DNA from: Macrophomina tecta
Lineage: Eukaryota; Ascomycota; Dothideomycetes; Botryosphaeriales; Botryosphaeriaceae
Assembly: GCA_024180945.1 (NCBI GenBank)
Contig: JAKSGN010000003.1
Location: 682,001-746,000 of the forward strand
DNA: 64,000 nucleotides
Direction: 5' to 3'
In this document: in pieces, positions 41,316-53,026 of the stretch
How positions within the stretch are numbered: position 1 is the first letter of the stretch
Layout: every line of letters begins with the position of its first letter
Position numbers and translations under genes: made by a program
Notes under the pieces: model-generated
What the model saw: only the letters and a program-made list of their open reading frames with translations
Databases searched by the model: none
What the model was told of the DNA's origin: nothing

Positions 41316-44300
41316 ATCCAGTGTGTCAAGTATTTCAAAGGACAAGGTGATAATCCAGCTAGAAGCGAGTGAGCCAGGATAGAGAGAGGAGAGGGAGTAT
41401 TTTAAAGAGCAGGACGGTTGCGGATAGGATAGACTCGAGCTCACATTGGTTCCCAGTCGCTCTGGAGTAAGCGCACCTGGCAACGCCAACTTCTCCTCCC
41501 ATCAGATGCTAGATGGCCCTGTATTGCCTTGACGTATGGCCAACCAACGGCCCGTAGACAGACATCCGTACGTCATTGAAAGCGGGGCCGACTATCTACT
41601 ATAGGCGAAGCCTCGCCGGCCGATGCTACATTTGGCAGATACACTGCTATTGGATGCGGGTGTATACAGTTGCAGCGTGATTTAGTATCCAGGGGAGTCG
41701 AGACATGTAATCAGCAGTGGGCGCTGGGGCTATTCCATCTTGGGCGACAAACGTTAACAGTTCCGATTCGTCCCCTAAAACGGCCTGGTCCGGTTCGGGG
41801 AGTGCAGGCGCACGGCGCTTATGCACGACGCTGGCCATTCGTCGCCTCAGACACAAGTCCAGCTCGACTCCTCGTACCTCCTTCCAGCTGCTCTCTCACC
41901 CTTACAGGTCATCCGATTCCGCCTCACCCGCAGCTTGCACCTCGCTATGGGGCGCTACACGAGACATGATGCCGCATGCGAGCCTGCTCATGACCGGATG
42001 CAGCAGATAAAGTATGCGCTTTGATTCGAGAACTCTGGCTTCACCCGCCGAGCAGGTTGGAAATTAATGAAGGCAACCATATACATTGCTGCTTTACGCG
42101 TAGAACCCTAGGGTTTTGGATCGAGTAGCTCTGGGCCATTTTGCGTGTTGTAAGGTCGGTGGATTCGTCAAAAGATGCGCCATAGCCAAACTGCAGTAGC
42201 TGACGCGTTCCTGGTTCTTTACGAACATTTACTGAGAGCGGTCTAGAATGAACGCCGGTCCGAGATGCTTGGCGTGGTGTTGAGATATGCGCATCGTCGC
42301 GACGATCATTTCGCCCCCACAGAACATGACGCAATGCAAATCAGGTGGAGCGGGGCTCTGAGACGAGCTGCACAGCGTGTCCAACATCGGCCAGCTTCTT
42401 TACCTTAAGCCACCGCTGTTGAGGATATCCATGTGCACTTACTGAGCACTAAAGCCCACGTATACCCTTTCTATTTGAGTGCTCTCAACCCTGGGGCCGT
42501 AGACCCGCTTGAAGTGGTACGTACCGACGTGGCTGCTGGCTTCTTCGCTGACTGTCGTGAATAGCAGCACCTTGCACTCCTCTCCCGGCGTGTCTCTCCC
42601 CTCCCAATGTTCCCCTGATGTTCGCAATGTTGTCCGCCGCCCCGTTCCTCAACATGACGCATGGGTCTTTCAGCCCCAGTGATCCTTAGCTTCCGTCTGA
42701 GAATAGTGCAAACGCAACGTACAACGGGGCGGATCAATGTTGCAATGTCTCCGACGCACTAATGCTTGGCGGCGTGCTAAATGCCGGACGATCGTGTTTC
42801 ATCTGCCAAGAAGTGTGCACGGTAGGGGTTAGCCCGTCGGACCACGGTGAAGGTGAGTATCGTCAGTGTTCTGGGTCCCAGTGCGAGACCCCTACGTTAC
42901 TCATCAGCAGGAGCTATAGGTGATTGTGCAGCTGTCTCCTTCAGAGTTGCGGCATGATACATGGCTGGGCAAAGCTCTCGCGAGGGCCAAGCCATCTTCG
43001 TAAAGGCCATCTGGCCTGCTTCTTGGTAGCGCCCAGGACCACGCTCATGCTCGTCATCCGGTCGTATCCGAGTAACGATGAGGGGAGCCTTATGGGCGTG
43101 ATTCGAGCAGGAAGCGTACGAATCTGAAAGCTGGGCAACCACCCGCGCAGTCGATACAAAGCCCATATACCAAGAGAATTACCTCGCTTCAACTGCCGGG
43201 ACAACAGCACGTGGGGTCCTGCAACACGCCAGCTTGCTCGGGGCGGAAAGGCTTGTCTCAACGGCCGTGCTTTCCGGTTCAAACCTACTAAGCCCCAACC
43301 GCAGTCCAAGCTCTGACACCCACTGCCTGAATGTCACTACGCACGGTTCTAGAAAACGCCAGTGTCGAAAGGCTTATTCCTGCCGCCGTGCTTCCCGGAC
43401 AAACCCTACCGGCCTACAGCACCACCAATGAGAACATTCAGGCGCTCCGCACTAAGTGTATAGTTGTCTTCTCTAAAATGGAAAGCCGCCCTTTTCCACG
43501 CATCGCCTGGACTCAGCGTCATGAAAACAGCACTCAGCGAACAACCCCCGCTCCTACTGAGTTCCACGCCTACGTTTTGACATGGCAAAGCCCCTGCGCA
43601 TCGAATAGCGAACGATTTTCCGGCCTGATTTGGATTTACTCCCGCATGTATCTCGCTGTTCCTCGTGTCTCCAACCAATCTATCTCCTATGGGAACGCCT
43701 CTGAGCATCGACCGAAATACCGCGCTATGGTGACTGGGCGCCGATTTGAACGCGCGTTCGCCAAGTAGATACGAAGTGCGGTTTTTCTGTGTACTATTCA
43801 TGTGGTCACTTACCTACAGCTTCCAAGAATCTGCGGCTCGCGACTGAAAACAACCGCCGCTCCCTAGCCACTGCCCCTATTGCCCGCTACGCGGGTGGTC
43901 AGTGCCTAAGTGGGAGTGCCCGAGCCACACAACGATCACATACCCAGCGCGGATTGCCTGTTTCCTTTACTCGGCCAGTCTCAGCTTCGCCCAGAAAGCC
44001 CAGGTGTGCACTGCCTCAGGATAGCAGCATCTTACTACAACGGCTCGCACCATCGGATCAACCCGAAGTGTACTATCTAGCGCGTTTATGCCGAAATGTT
44101 CGCTGCGTCATTACTTTCGCCAAGTGCCGGGGCTGCAAGATGCCCAGTCAAACAAAGACGGTGTTTCCAAGTCCAACGTGTGCTGGAACGGATGCCATCA
44201 ACGGCGCTTTACGGCCATTGCCAGCGTGTTTCGTTCGATATAGCTTACTTTTCTTCTATATAATAGGTATTCACCCCCCGCTTCAGTCATGCCATCATCA

Positions 44301-44415
44301 CAACATCTCCGGTCGTTCCAAGTTCCTCACCTTCAGTCTCTCTCTGCTTCTCTTACTCACATTCGTTCATCCTTCACTCTTCAATTTTCACCCGAATCTT
44401 ACAACTACGTCAAAA
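41316..44415. other. 3.1-kb intergenic region, no gene recognised
   Basis: Many short frames, none with recognisable domains or a consistent spliced model. A diverged pair of about 45-bp direct repeats lies at 43245-43289 and 43366-43411. The last 200 bases hold the likely promoter of the carbonic anhydrase gene. Confidence 0.4.
44257..44263 (+). promoter_or_regulatory. TATA-like element upstream of carbonic anhydrase
   Basis: TATATAA lies 153 bases before the ATG at 44416, with CT-rich leader sequence between them. Position and sequence fit a core promoter TATA box, but transcription start is not visible. Confidence 0.4.
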
Positions 44416-45275
44416 ATGCTTCAAAACGTCCTTTCCGTTGCCCTCCTCCTGTCCTCGGCCAGCGCGAGCTGCCTTCACGGCACTTCGCTGATGCCTCGCC
44501 GCCTGAACGGGCGCGCCACTGTCGAGGTCGCAACCTACGGCTACGATGGCGCCAACGGCCCCCTGAATTGGCATAACCTCGCACCCGCCAACAGCATGTG
44601 CGCCACTGGCAAGAACCAGTCGCCCATCAACCTAGGTAATCACAAACGAGTCCAGGGGCCTGTCCATTTGATCTAACCAATCCCCTTGCAGGCAGCAGCA
44701 TCAAGAAGGCCGCGAAGGCACCGGTCATCGAGATTCCGAACGTGCAATCCGCCGAGTTCGAGAACCTGGGCAGCACGCTCGAAGTCATCGTCAATGGCAC
44801 GACCACCGTCGACGACCGGGCGTTCGAGCTGGCGCAGTTCCACCTGCACACGCCGTCGGAGCATCGCATCAACGGCGAGTACTACCCGCTCGAGATGCAC
44901 ATGGTGCACCAGGCCGCCGATGGCGACGGCTTCACGGTGCTGGGCCTGATGTTCGAGCTCAGCGAGGACGGTAGCACGACGGAGCTGCTGACCTCCATGA
45001 ACGAGGTGCTGGCTGATGTCACCACGCCCGGCTCCATCACCCAGACCGGCGCCCTCGACTTCAAGCCCATCGTCAAGCACTTGACGAGCACCCCGCTGCT
45101 GAGCTACTCCGGCTCGCTGACCACGCCGCCTTGCTCCGAGGGAATTAACTTCCTCATCAGCCAGACCCCGATGGCGATCGACGTGAAGACGTTCAATGCG
45201 CTCAAGGGCGTTATGAAGTTCAACAGCCGCGTCAGCCAGAACGTTCCCGGCCAGGACAACCTGCTCGGGCTCTGA
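44416..45275 (+). CDS. Secreted alpha-type carbonic anhydrase, two exons, 267 aa
   Basis: Zinc enzyme that interconverts CO2 and bicarbonate, here predicted outside the cell. Exons 44416-44635 and 44692-45275 join in frame across a 56-nt intron with GTAATC donor, TCTAAC branch point and TTGCAG acceptor. Residues 1 to about 18 form a signal peptide (LLLSSASASC). The alpha-class signatures are present: YGYDGANGPLNW and KNQSPINL in the first exon, then FHLHTPSEH, giving zinc ligands H124 and H126, and EMHMVHQ, giving H143. The substrate-pocket motif SLTTPPCSEGINFLI is near residue 220. One NGT glycosylation site is visible near residue 107. Length and motif order match fungal and bacterial secreted alpha-carbonic anhydrases. 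No cell-wall or GPI anchor signal is seen. Confidence 0.93.
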
Positions 45276-46393
45276 AGATTGCCGGTGAGTCTGAGGTCTT
45301 GTCGGTTGCGCTGCAAGGAGACCGTTGTCTGAAAGGGTACGCGTGGTAGCTTAAGTGATATTTGGGTGACTAGATATCCTCTGCTCTCTTTCACAGGATC
45401 AGGATCTTTGTTTTTGGGTGTTTTACAGGCCATCATTCAACTGTATGGGATGCATTTGGATCTCGAAACAGCGGTGCTATAGCGATGACAGGGTTTTGGT
45501 GCGTCTGCTTGTCCGTCATCTCTTGAAATTTTATTCTGTTGATTTCTTGTACCTTTTTTTTTTTTCCTGTTATCTGCTCTTTTTGTGCATACAGAGAGGG
45601 AAGAGAGCAATGGTATGTACATATATTGCGGAGAAGCTGAAATCTCGCCTTCCAATTCGTGCACTGTTCATCGACAAACAAAATTCTCTTGCGTATATTT
45701 GTAGAGGGGTACGCTATGCAGTGCCCCTACATGGGGCTTGCTCACTGTCAACAGTATAGAATGAGCAGGTTGCACGCCTACACCCAAAGATCAAGGCCCG
45801 TCGATTCATACCTGTATTTGTCATGAAGTCTCCCTTCGAATGGTATAGGAAGAGTTTGGAGAAAGCATACCTGACCGTTCTTCTAACAAGACAATTGTCT
45901 TATGAATTACAACGCCGACAAGGTAAAGCAATACCCTTATGCGCGCCCGTCACACTATCTACAACGTGCAGGCCCAAGCGGAGATCCGGATTTTTGCGGG
46001 CTCGCCGTCGGATCGGCACGCAGATTATGGCCTGAAACTTGCATGCAACCTGCTATGACACGATTGCTGGATTGATGTTCAGCCACCCGTGTCTCGGCGC
46101 GGCGTGTGGTTTTGTGCACTGGGACTGTGCAATTGGTCGAAGTTAGATTGCGTATGCAGGCCGGACGTCATCTTTATCCTAATACTCTGTTGATCCAGAC
46201 TATCTCCGCTTCCATTCATCAGCTTTCGTATACCGGTCAACGTCGCACATTCAGGCTGGCTGTTGTTGACAGTTATTGGAGGTAAGTTTTGCTTCGGCAA
46301 CTAGTGCCGTCGCAGAAGAGATATCCCCGCTTGACCATGCTTGCCTAACCCGCTAGGGTAATAAAAAGTGCGTTGCGCCCTTGATTTAACGTG
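45276..46393. other. Intergenic region between carbonic anhydrase and the HET relic
   Basis: Contains the 3' region of the carbonic anhydrase, with a T-run near 45555-45566, and AT-richer sequence. No gene or structured element is supported. Confidence 0.45.
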
Positions 46394-48507
46394 TTACTCG
46401 AGTCGAAACTCTCGTACACAAAACCCTGCCTGCCGCCCCGCAACCTTGGATAGTTCTCCGTGCATGATGCTATCGATGTAGCATTCCCCAACTGCTCTAT
46501 AGGCTCCAGGTATACTGTCAGACTCACGAACTATGTATGGTACCTTCGCCCCTTCGAAAATAACAATCTTGTCTCCCGGCTTTTTCCGCGTTGCCGAGCA
46601 TGCTGTCTGCGGCACAACTCCAACTCGTCCCTTCTTCGTCTCACACACCACGGCGCTGGCAGGTTGGAAACTCTCGGAAAACTCGATCACTGTTCGGTAG
46701 TAGGGCCACATTTGGCGCCGGAGGAGGCCGACATCGCTCACGATATAGGCGGCTTGGCCGGCTTCTTGTATGGCCACTGCCTCGTCTTTCGAAGTCTTGC
46801 CGCGGCGGTAGTCCAGATAACGAAGCATGTTGCGGTATGCATCGGTCCTGCTAGCCCTTTTGTGTCCAGTGCCGCTACTTCGGTCTTCGGGGTCCCAAGA
46901 CGGAGTTTCTGGCTTGTGCGTGTCGCCTATGGGCAGTCGGCACTTAACCTCTGCGCGCTCATCTTCGGACATGGAATCATATACCTCATCCACAAAAGCA
47001 GGGATCTCTTCGATTAAAAGGATCACGCCGTCAGTATTGGAAGCATAGTCGCCCAGGAGGGCGATCTCGTCGACCTCGCAGCCTTGGAGACGCAAGACTT
47101 TATCGTTTACTGTTCCATTATTGGACCTGGGCTCGTCACCAGCCGCTCCGAATTGCCCGTCGCCCACTCTTTCACCCCAAGCTGTGACGGTCCTCGGGTA
47201 TGTACCTGCTGTAAGATTAGGCATCCAGGAGGGAAGCCCCTCTCCGTCTCAAGCCAATCGAGCCTGGCAAAAGAGATCAAGCCCATGTCCCTGATCGACA
47301 AAGACAGAGCCGTAGCTGACAATCAAATCTTCTACGCTGCAGTCATATCTGGGTCGCAGCCTTCCCTCGCACCCATCTTTTGCCATGCCAAGCAGCGCAA
47401 ATAGTCGATCGCGAGGTATGGTGACATCTTTTCGATGAAAAAGCTGCAACAGGTTGAACATGTAGTCGCAGGGAGTAAATGTACCACTCGTCAGAGACCG
47501 GGATCGGAAGTTGCCAAGCTGGAGGATGTTCTTTTGGGTCCTTTGGTGGCCGATCGGATGTTCGATGTTTGGGCCCCAAAGACCTTCAGTGAAGCACAAA
47601 GACGTAGCGGCGCGCAAGACCTCCCACGAAATTGTGTTCGATCCGCATGCCACGACGAGCTCAGTCGCAAGAACCGCCTCCTGAACGATCCAGACGCGCG
47701 AAAACCAGGACCTTTTCAGAAGGCTCCCTACAGCAATCCACTTGCGGTCCCCCCGCCTGAGGTAAGAAGTCGAGCTTTTTGATCGTCGAGGCCCGCGGAT
47801 TTTCCCAGCCCTGGGATCTGACGCTAAAGTCCAAGACCGAGTCACCTATTCGTGTCAGTAAGGTCATTGCATCGGCGGATCCGTCCTCCTCATCGCCCGA
47901 GCCAAGCAAATGCTTTCTTCGCCGACTGAAAAATCCGGGGCAGTAGCATAATTTGTTCCGCCTTTTCAGAGTCCGAGTTTTGACTGATGCAAACCGCGTC
48001 CGCCCAAACCAACACTGCTTTGTCTGGCCGGCGGAGGCGTCGAAGGGCCAGGTACAGCGAGGTCTGAAGGGGGATGAAGCTTCGATCGTCGGATTCGGCC
48101 ATGTAAAGAGAAAATTGCTTCAGGGGACTGCCCCAAGCGTATGAAATAACCGTGTACTCAAGCTTTTTCAAGTCCTAACTGCTCAGATCGCACAACTCGA
48201 AGGTTCCTTCCAGTCTGTCTGACCTCATTTCTTTGTTCAGCCTCAGAAGCCTTATTGTAGTCTTCCCTTGCAGGCTCTTCCACCTGTAAACGGAAGATTG
48301 AACATGGTCGACCAAAAATGTTGGATCGCCCGTGAAACTAACTGAGTAGCTTTCCTTGCTAGGCCACACTTTTATGCGCCCCACCGTGTACATTTGCCAT
48401 GGATCTACATAGAATGCTGCCTTAGGGGGTCGGCATCTGTCCTTGGCGTTGATATTGAATATGCGAACAAAGATGAAGACATGCTTCGGAGTCTCCGCTT
48501 GATGCAT
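46394..48507 (-). pseudogene. HET-domain (heterokaryon incompatibility) protein, disrupted
   Basis: The HET domain is recognisable: TVISYAWGSP, LVWADAVCISQ, EQIMLLPRIFQSAKKAFAWLG, then WFSRVWIVQEAVLA and a C-terminal part from 47248 to 46394. HET proteins trigger cell death on self/non-self recognition in filamentous ascomycetes. The gene is broken as read. In-frame TAG at 48177-48175 lies just before TVISYAWG. A +1 shift lies at about 47893, after KAFAWLG. A second +1 shift lies at the six-base G/C homopolymer at 47749-47754. An in-frame TGA lies at 47251-47249. Between the breaks the frame stays coding with good motifs, so decay looks recent. The shifts could be sequencing errors; the two stops are harder to explain that way. 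It starts 157 bp after the ATPase relic, on the same strand. Confidence 0.82.
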
Positions 48508-48663
48508 GATGCGGTACTCACGGCCCTGGAAACGATGGACAGGTCAGCGCTTTACTCCTGCCTTCTGCTCGGCAGTAGCCAGTGAGAGCATGGCCTTGCC
48601 TGTTCAAATCGAGGTGCTTCCAGTTCGACGGGAAGGCTTTGCTCCTCAGCTGTTGTTGCAACA

Positions 48664-51600
48664 TCAATGTAGTATACGGGCGGCTGCTTTTTCCCAATAC
48701 TTTGCTGCAGTGCACGACTTCTCAATGAGGAACTTTGTCATAGCCTTGCGGGCAAACTCTGTCCGTATTTCGAAGGGCAGTTGGTAGTTTTGTTGGTTTT
48801 CCAGAGCTACTTTAATGTTGGGATACAACTTAGTGCGTAATGGGCTCTCCCAGTGCTCTCCATGGCGGTATTGAAGATCTAGATGACTGGAAAACAACTG
48901 AGACATCTGCAAGGATGGCGGTGTGTTAGCCTTCACCCCAGTATCGTAAGATAGCAAGGGGGTTCAAGATGATTACCCAAACTTGCCCGAGAAACTCGGT
49001 GGCTTTGTTGTTTGTTCCCGTCGGCATCGGCAAAAGAGCGTACAAAGCGCGCTCAGCATCGTGATCCCTTGGTATGCACAACCGCGAGTCAAGCACTCTT
49101 GTTTCTGAGTCATCGGGGCTCCCTGAGTACACCGCAGGAAGATCTTCTCGACGGCTCACGTAGAATATATTCGTCTGTGCGCTTTGTCGGAACAGCACGG
49201 ACGCCTCAAGGCTGCCTGAGAACTGCTGTACGACTCGGCGTCTCTGGCTGGCGGACTCCTTCAACGCACGTCATGGCAGATTATGGTCCTCTCTTGTAGT
49301 CGGGGCTACACTGTGCTGTGCATTAGCCAGCTGATGGTTCGTCTTTGAGGATGCCTCGAGAAAGCGCAGGGCAAACGCTGCCTCTGTTGAGTCGTCCCAT
49401 ACTGTAGATGTTTGGGTAGGTTCGGCGTTAGGCCTCTTGCTGCTAGAAGTTTCCGCTGATTTCATTCACCGGAGATGTCACACTGGGCTTTGGTAAATGT
49501 CGAACAATGTTTGTTACAGGCAGATTGGACTGCAAGAGAAGCTCCTCGATCGTGCTTTCTTGAAGTTGACGGCCGATGGGAAGCCTTTTCAGCTTCTCCC
49601 GTCGTTGTTTGCGCGATACCTGATTGGCGTTTGTATCCCCCAAAAATGCCGTTTCTGAATCAGCCGTGGAATCAGCCTTCGCCTGGAATCGATGGTGTGC
49701 TTGTTCTCGCTGGGCTGGGCCAGTCCCGGAATCTGGATGGGCTTCTTCGGGAGTGGAATCGTCAGGGGAATCTTGCTCTTCCGTCGTGTTCGTCCCTTTG
49801 ACTTTCTCCCGCGTTCTTCTAGTGGCTGTTGGTTCACCAGAACATTCCAGTGCCCCGCTGTTTGCACCGGCGGAGACTAAGAGCTGTCCTGAAGAGACAT
49901 CTCTTACTCGATTCTTTGACTTGCCCGAACTATCACGAGTGTGAGAGTCATGTTTGGCCGAAGCTACACCAATCATCTTGCAAAATCCGTGCCAAAAATC
50001 TTTCGGCTCCTTTTCTGAAGGAATAACTTGCATGTCTGATCCTGCGGAAGAAGCTTGCCCATTCCTGGCCTTATCTCGCGAGGCTGCTTTTTCCGTGGCC
50101 TGCGTCTTCTCAGTCGACCTTTTGAGGCTCGTAGACTCGGCTGCCATTGGCCAGTTTGGCGTATGTCTCAATTGGCCGAGCGGCAGATGTTCAGCTGTTG
50201 TGCGATTTTGCGGCAAACGCGACGCGTCGGCAGTGGACCTGGTTTTCTGACTTGCAAGGCTTTTGACCTTTTCGTTCTATAATTTCATCTCAATCTTCTC
50301 CATGTCGTCCTCAGCTATGATGTATTGCACCAGAAGCCGTCGTTCGTCAGGAATACTGAATATGTCGCAGACATCGCTGGCTAGCTCCATGAGCGCACCG
50401 GGCGACCGGTGGCTGTTTCTTTGCACGTAAAAGCTCAAGACCTTGTCCTTAAGGGAGATCATCGCCTCTCTGTTCTTGACCTTGCCGCAATAGGCTCTAT
50501 CACGGCCTTGAACCTCCCATTGTACTGACAAGGCTTCTGAACTAAAGGCCTTTATTTTCATTTTGCTAAAGGCGAAGCCATGAGCCGACGGCTGTCGTAG
50601 GTGCTCTGAAGCTAGGCTGGAAGACGGAATCCACACTAATCAGCAGGCACTCGAAACCTCTCTGACAATAGCAGGAAAATAGAGAGAGACAAGATTGCCT
50701 ATGCCAGTAGCAAAAGGTGGTTGACAAGAAATAGTGACTTACCACTCAATGTACTCGGCTCTTTTCTTCCAGCGCGCGGCCCACGTGCTATCTCTGATCT
50801 GTTGGGCTCCGGGATGCGCCACAGCGATGCCAGACAGGCGTCGACCTTCCAAGGTCAGAAATGACAGAAATCGAGCACACGCTTCCGTCTGAGTTATGGA
50901 AAAGGCAAGCAGAGGCATGTTCAAGCCGAAGCGGTTGAAAAAAGCCCCACGGTCAGCAATGAACCATTCCCCGCTGTCATCGGCAGCGACAAGCTCGTCG
51001 ATATCGCTTTTTGACCCAGCATAGCGGATTGGCAGCATAGGGCACTTTGTCAGCGCATTGCGCTCTTCATGGTTCGTCTCGCCGTAGTGCGGTACCTCTC
51101 GACTCATCTGTACGAACAGGCCGACTATGTAAGATATAGTTTCTGAAGTTCTGGGCACATGGTGCAGTTGGTTTGCCTCTTCCCGCAGTCGTTTAAGATC
51201 CCACGTGCGCTCAACCTGGACCACGTCCAGGAAGAAGTCCCGATGCCACGTGTACTGTGGATAATCAGCAAGACAGGAGGAGCGTCGCAAAGCGAGGTCT
51301 TGGGCCACGCGCCAAATGCACTGGTCCGCGCGAGCCCATGTTTGCTTTGGACATGTGGAGGAGGACGAGACGGAGGGACTGAGTATTAGGTATTCTTTCT
51401 GGACACGTGTCCTACGGGGAAGTTTAGTCTACGATGATACGCGTGTAGTCCGCCTGATGCAGGTGTCAGATGTACTTACCTCACAGCCTCCTTAACCATT
51501 CTCTCATTCCTGCAAGCATCATATATCTTTGAATAGATGGACGAGGCGAGCCTCTGCACTTCGTTGTAATCTCCGTTCGTGAAGCCTCTCGATGACTCCA

Positions 51601-53026
51601 TGTGTACCAGACAATTGAGCTATTCGTCTACGGTAGGCCGCAGCTTGACCCCCAATTCTGCAAGAAATTGCCAGTCTGACGGATCTTTTTGAGGTATTGG
51701 TAGTAGGGGAAGTGCTGCAATGCGTGTTGGTATGTCGAATTCACCTGAGGGTAGGAGGGTCCCGCCAAGAGGATGGTATTGGTTGTCCTGGCAGAGAATC
51801 TTAGTCGACGCAATCTGGTCCCACAGCGTCGCTTGAAATTCTTTCGTGCCTTTAGTGAGCATGTCGACGGACTGTTTCCAATTCAGTCGTATAATGTCCA
51901 GAAAAGTATATGAATCACAGTTCTGAACGATAAACCCGATTTCGGGGGATAGGCCAAAACCAGCTCCGTAAGATATGAAAGGACGAGGATGTTTAGGCAC
52001 CTGGAAGGTCTTGCTCATCCAAGTAAGCAGACGCTCACCCTCTTTCTCAGGGAGCACTTCAAGGTATCCCTGGTGAAGTACAGGAACTTTCGCAAACTCG
52101 ATCGGTCTGGCAAAGGTGTTAGAGGCAAGTTGAGGTCCGTCTGCTGGGTGGCGACCCATAGTTCATCAGGCATCGTATCCCTACTCTCCTTTGGAAAATG
52201 ATCTCCTATTCTTAAAAAGAAATAACATATGCGATATCAGATCTTTAGTAGTCCACTCGAGGGAGTTTGGTCGGTTGGGATCAAAGCGATAGTGCGCTTT
52301 CCGGATTATTTTTGCTATGGTGTCCATCTTCTGGACCATAGTGCCGGCGCCGTATGATTCAAAGAGCTGTCACCTGTGCTCGTTTCGGAAAGCAGCCATT
52401 GGAATGAAAAGGATTCCTACCCCTCGGGGCAATAAGCCGGTCTCCTCATTGTGATCGGCAATGATGAGGTTACCCGAAGCCTCCCTCGAAGAGGTCCAAG
52501 AAGCCTTACCACCCTCCAAAGGAATAATCCTGTCTCTGTGCAACATGAACTGATATTCGCCGGACACAATCCACACCGCACGCGCAACGCGGAACACAGA
52601 CTTAAAGCCAACGCCCTTTTCGCCTATGGTGCTGGCCGAGCTGAGCTTCGTGCTGTTTCCGATGTCGCAGATGGCGTCGACATCCTCGGGTGAAAATCCC
52701 TTCTCATTGCAATGAAGTCTGAAATGCTTGTCTTCCGTGTACGCCAATGCAAGGGTCGGTTTGGTGTCATCATACTTGTTGTCATCGGCATTTTGTAAGA
52801 GTTCAAGGAGAAAGTGGAATGACGTGGAGTTCAGATCTTCGGAGATTCTGAGATCACCGAAAATCCTCGTCAGCCAGCCGTCCCAGATAACGGTCTTGAC
52901 GTTAGTGGCTGTATCACGTTGAGCGACTTATGTCTGCAGAGCTCTCCTAAGTAACTCCTCATGGTTGTCTCTTGACGCAAGAGCATTGATATGCTCGCTG
53001 GGGTTTTTGTGATTCATGGTCATCAT
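48664..53026 (-). pseudogene. Large GHKL-ATPase (sacsin/NO VEIN-like) protein, disrupted
   Basis: The N-terminal ATP-binding fold is clear: FHFLLELLQNADDNKYDD (N-box), then EKGFSPEDVDAICDIGNSTK and GEKGVGFKSVF (G-boxes). Downstream segments follow in the order seen in large fungal proteins of this type: FISYGAGFGLSPEIGF, DWQFLAELGVKLRPT, QRLASSIYSKIYDAC, QYTWHRDFFLDVVQVERTW, WIPSSSLASEHLRQPSAHG, and FLGQVW. Two ordinary introns survive (51479-51412 and 48976-48907). The frame is interrupted by TAA at 52930-52928, TGA at 52372-52370, TAG at 52183-52181, TAG at 51622-51620 and TAG at 50279-50277. Apparent frame changes lie near 52050-52170, 50640-50740 and 49270-49470. The right end of the coding part is the TGA at 48664. 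Some breaks could be unrecognised introns, but not all. Function was probably stress- or incompatibility-related; that is inference. Confidence 0.78.

Noticed and set aside
43249..43290. Possible tRNA gene suggested by a B-box-like GGTTCAAACC
   Set aside because: No A-box at the right distance and no cloverleaf could be folded.
46460..47017. Plus-strand frame opposite the HET relic
   Set aside because: It is antisense to recognisable HET C-terminal sequence and has no domain of its own.
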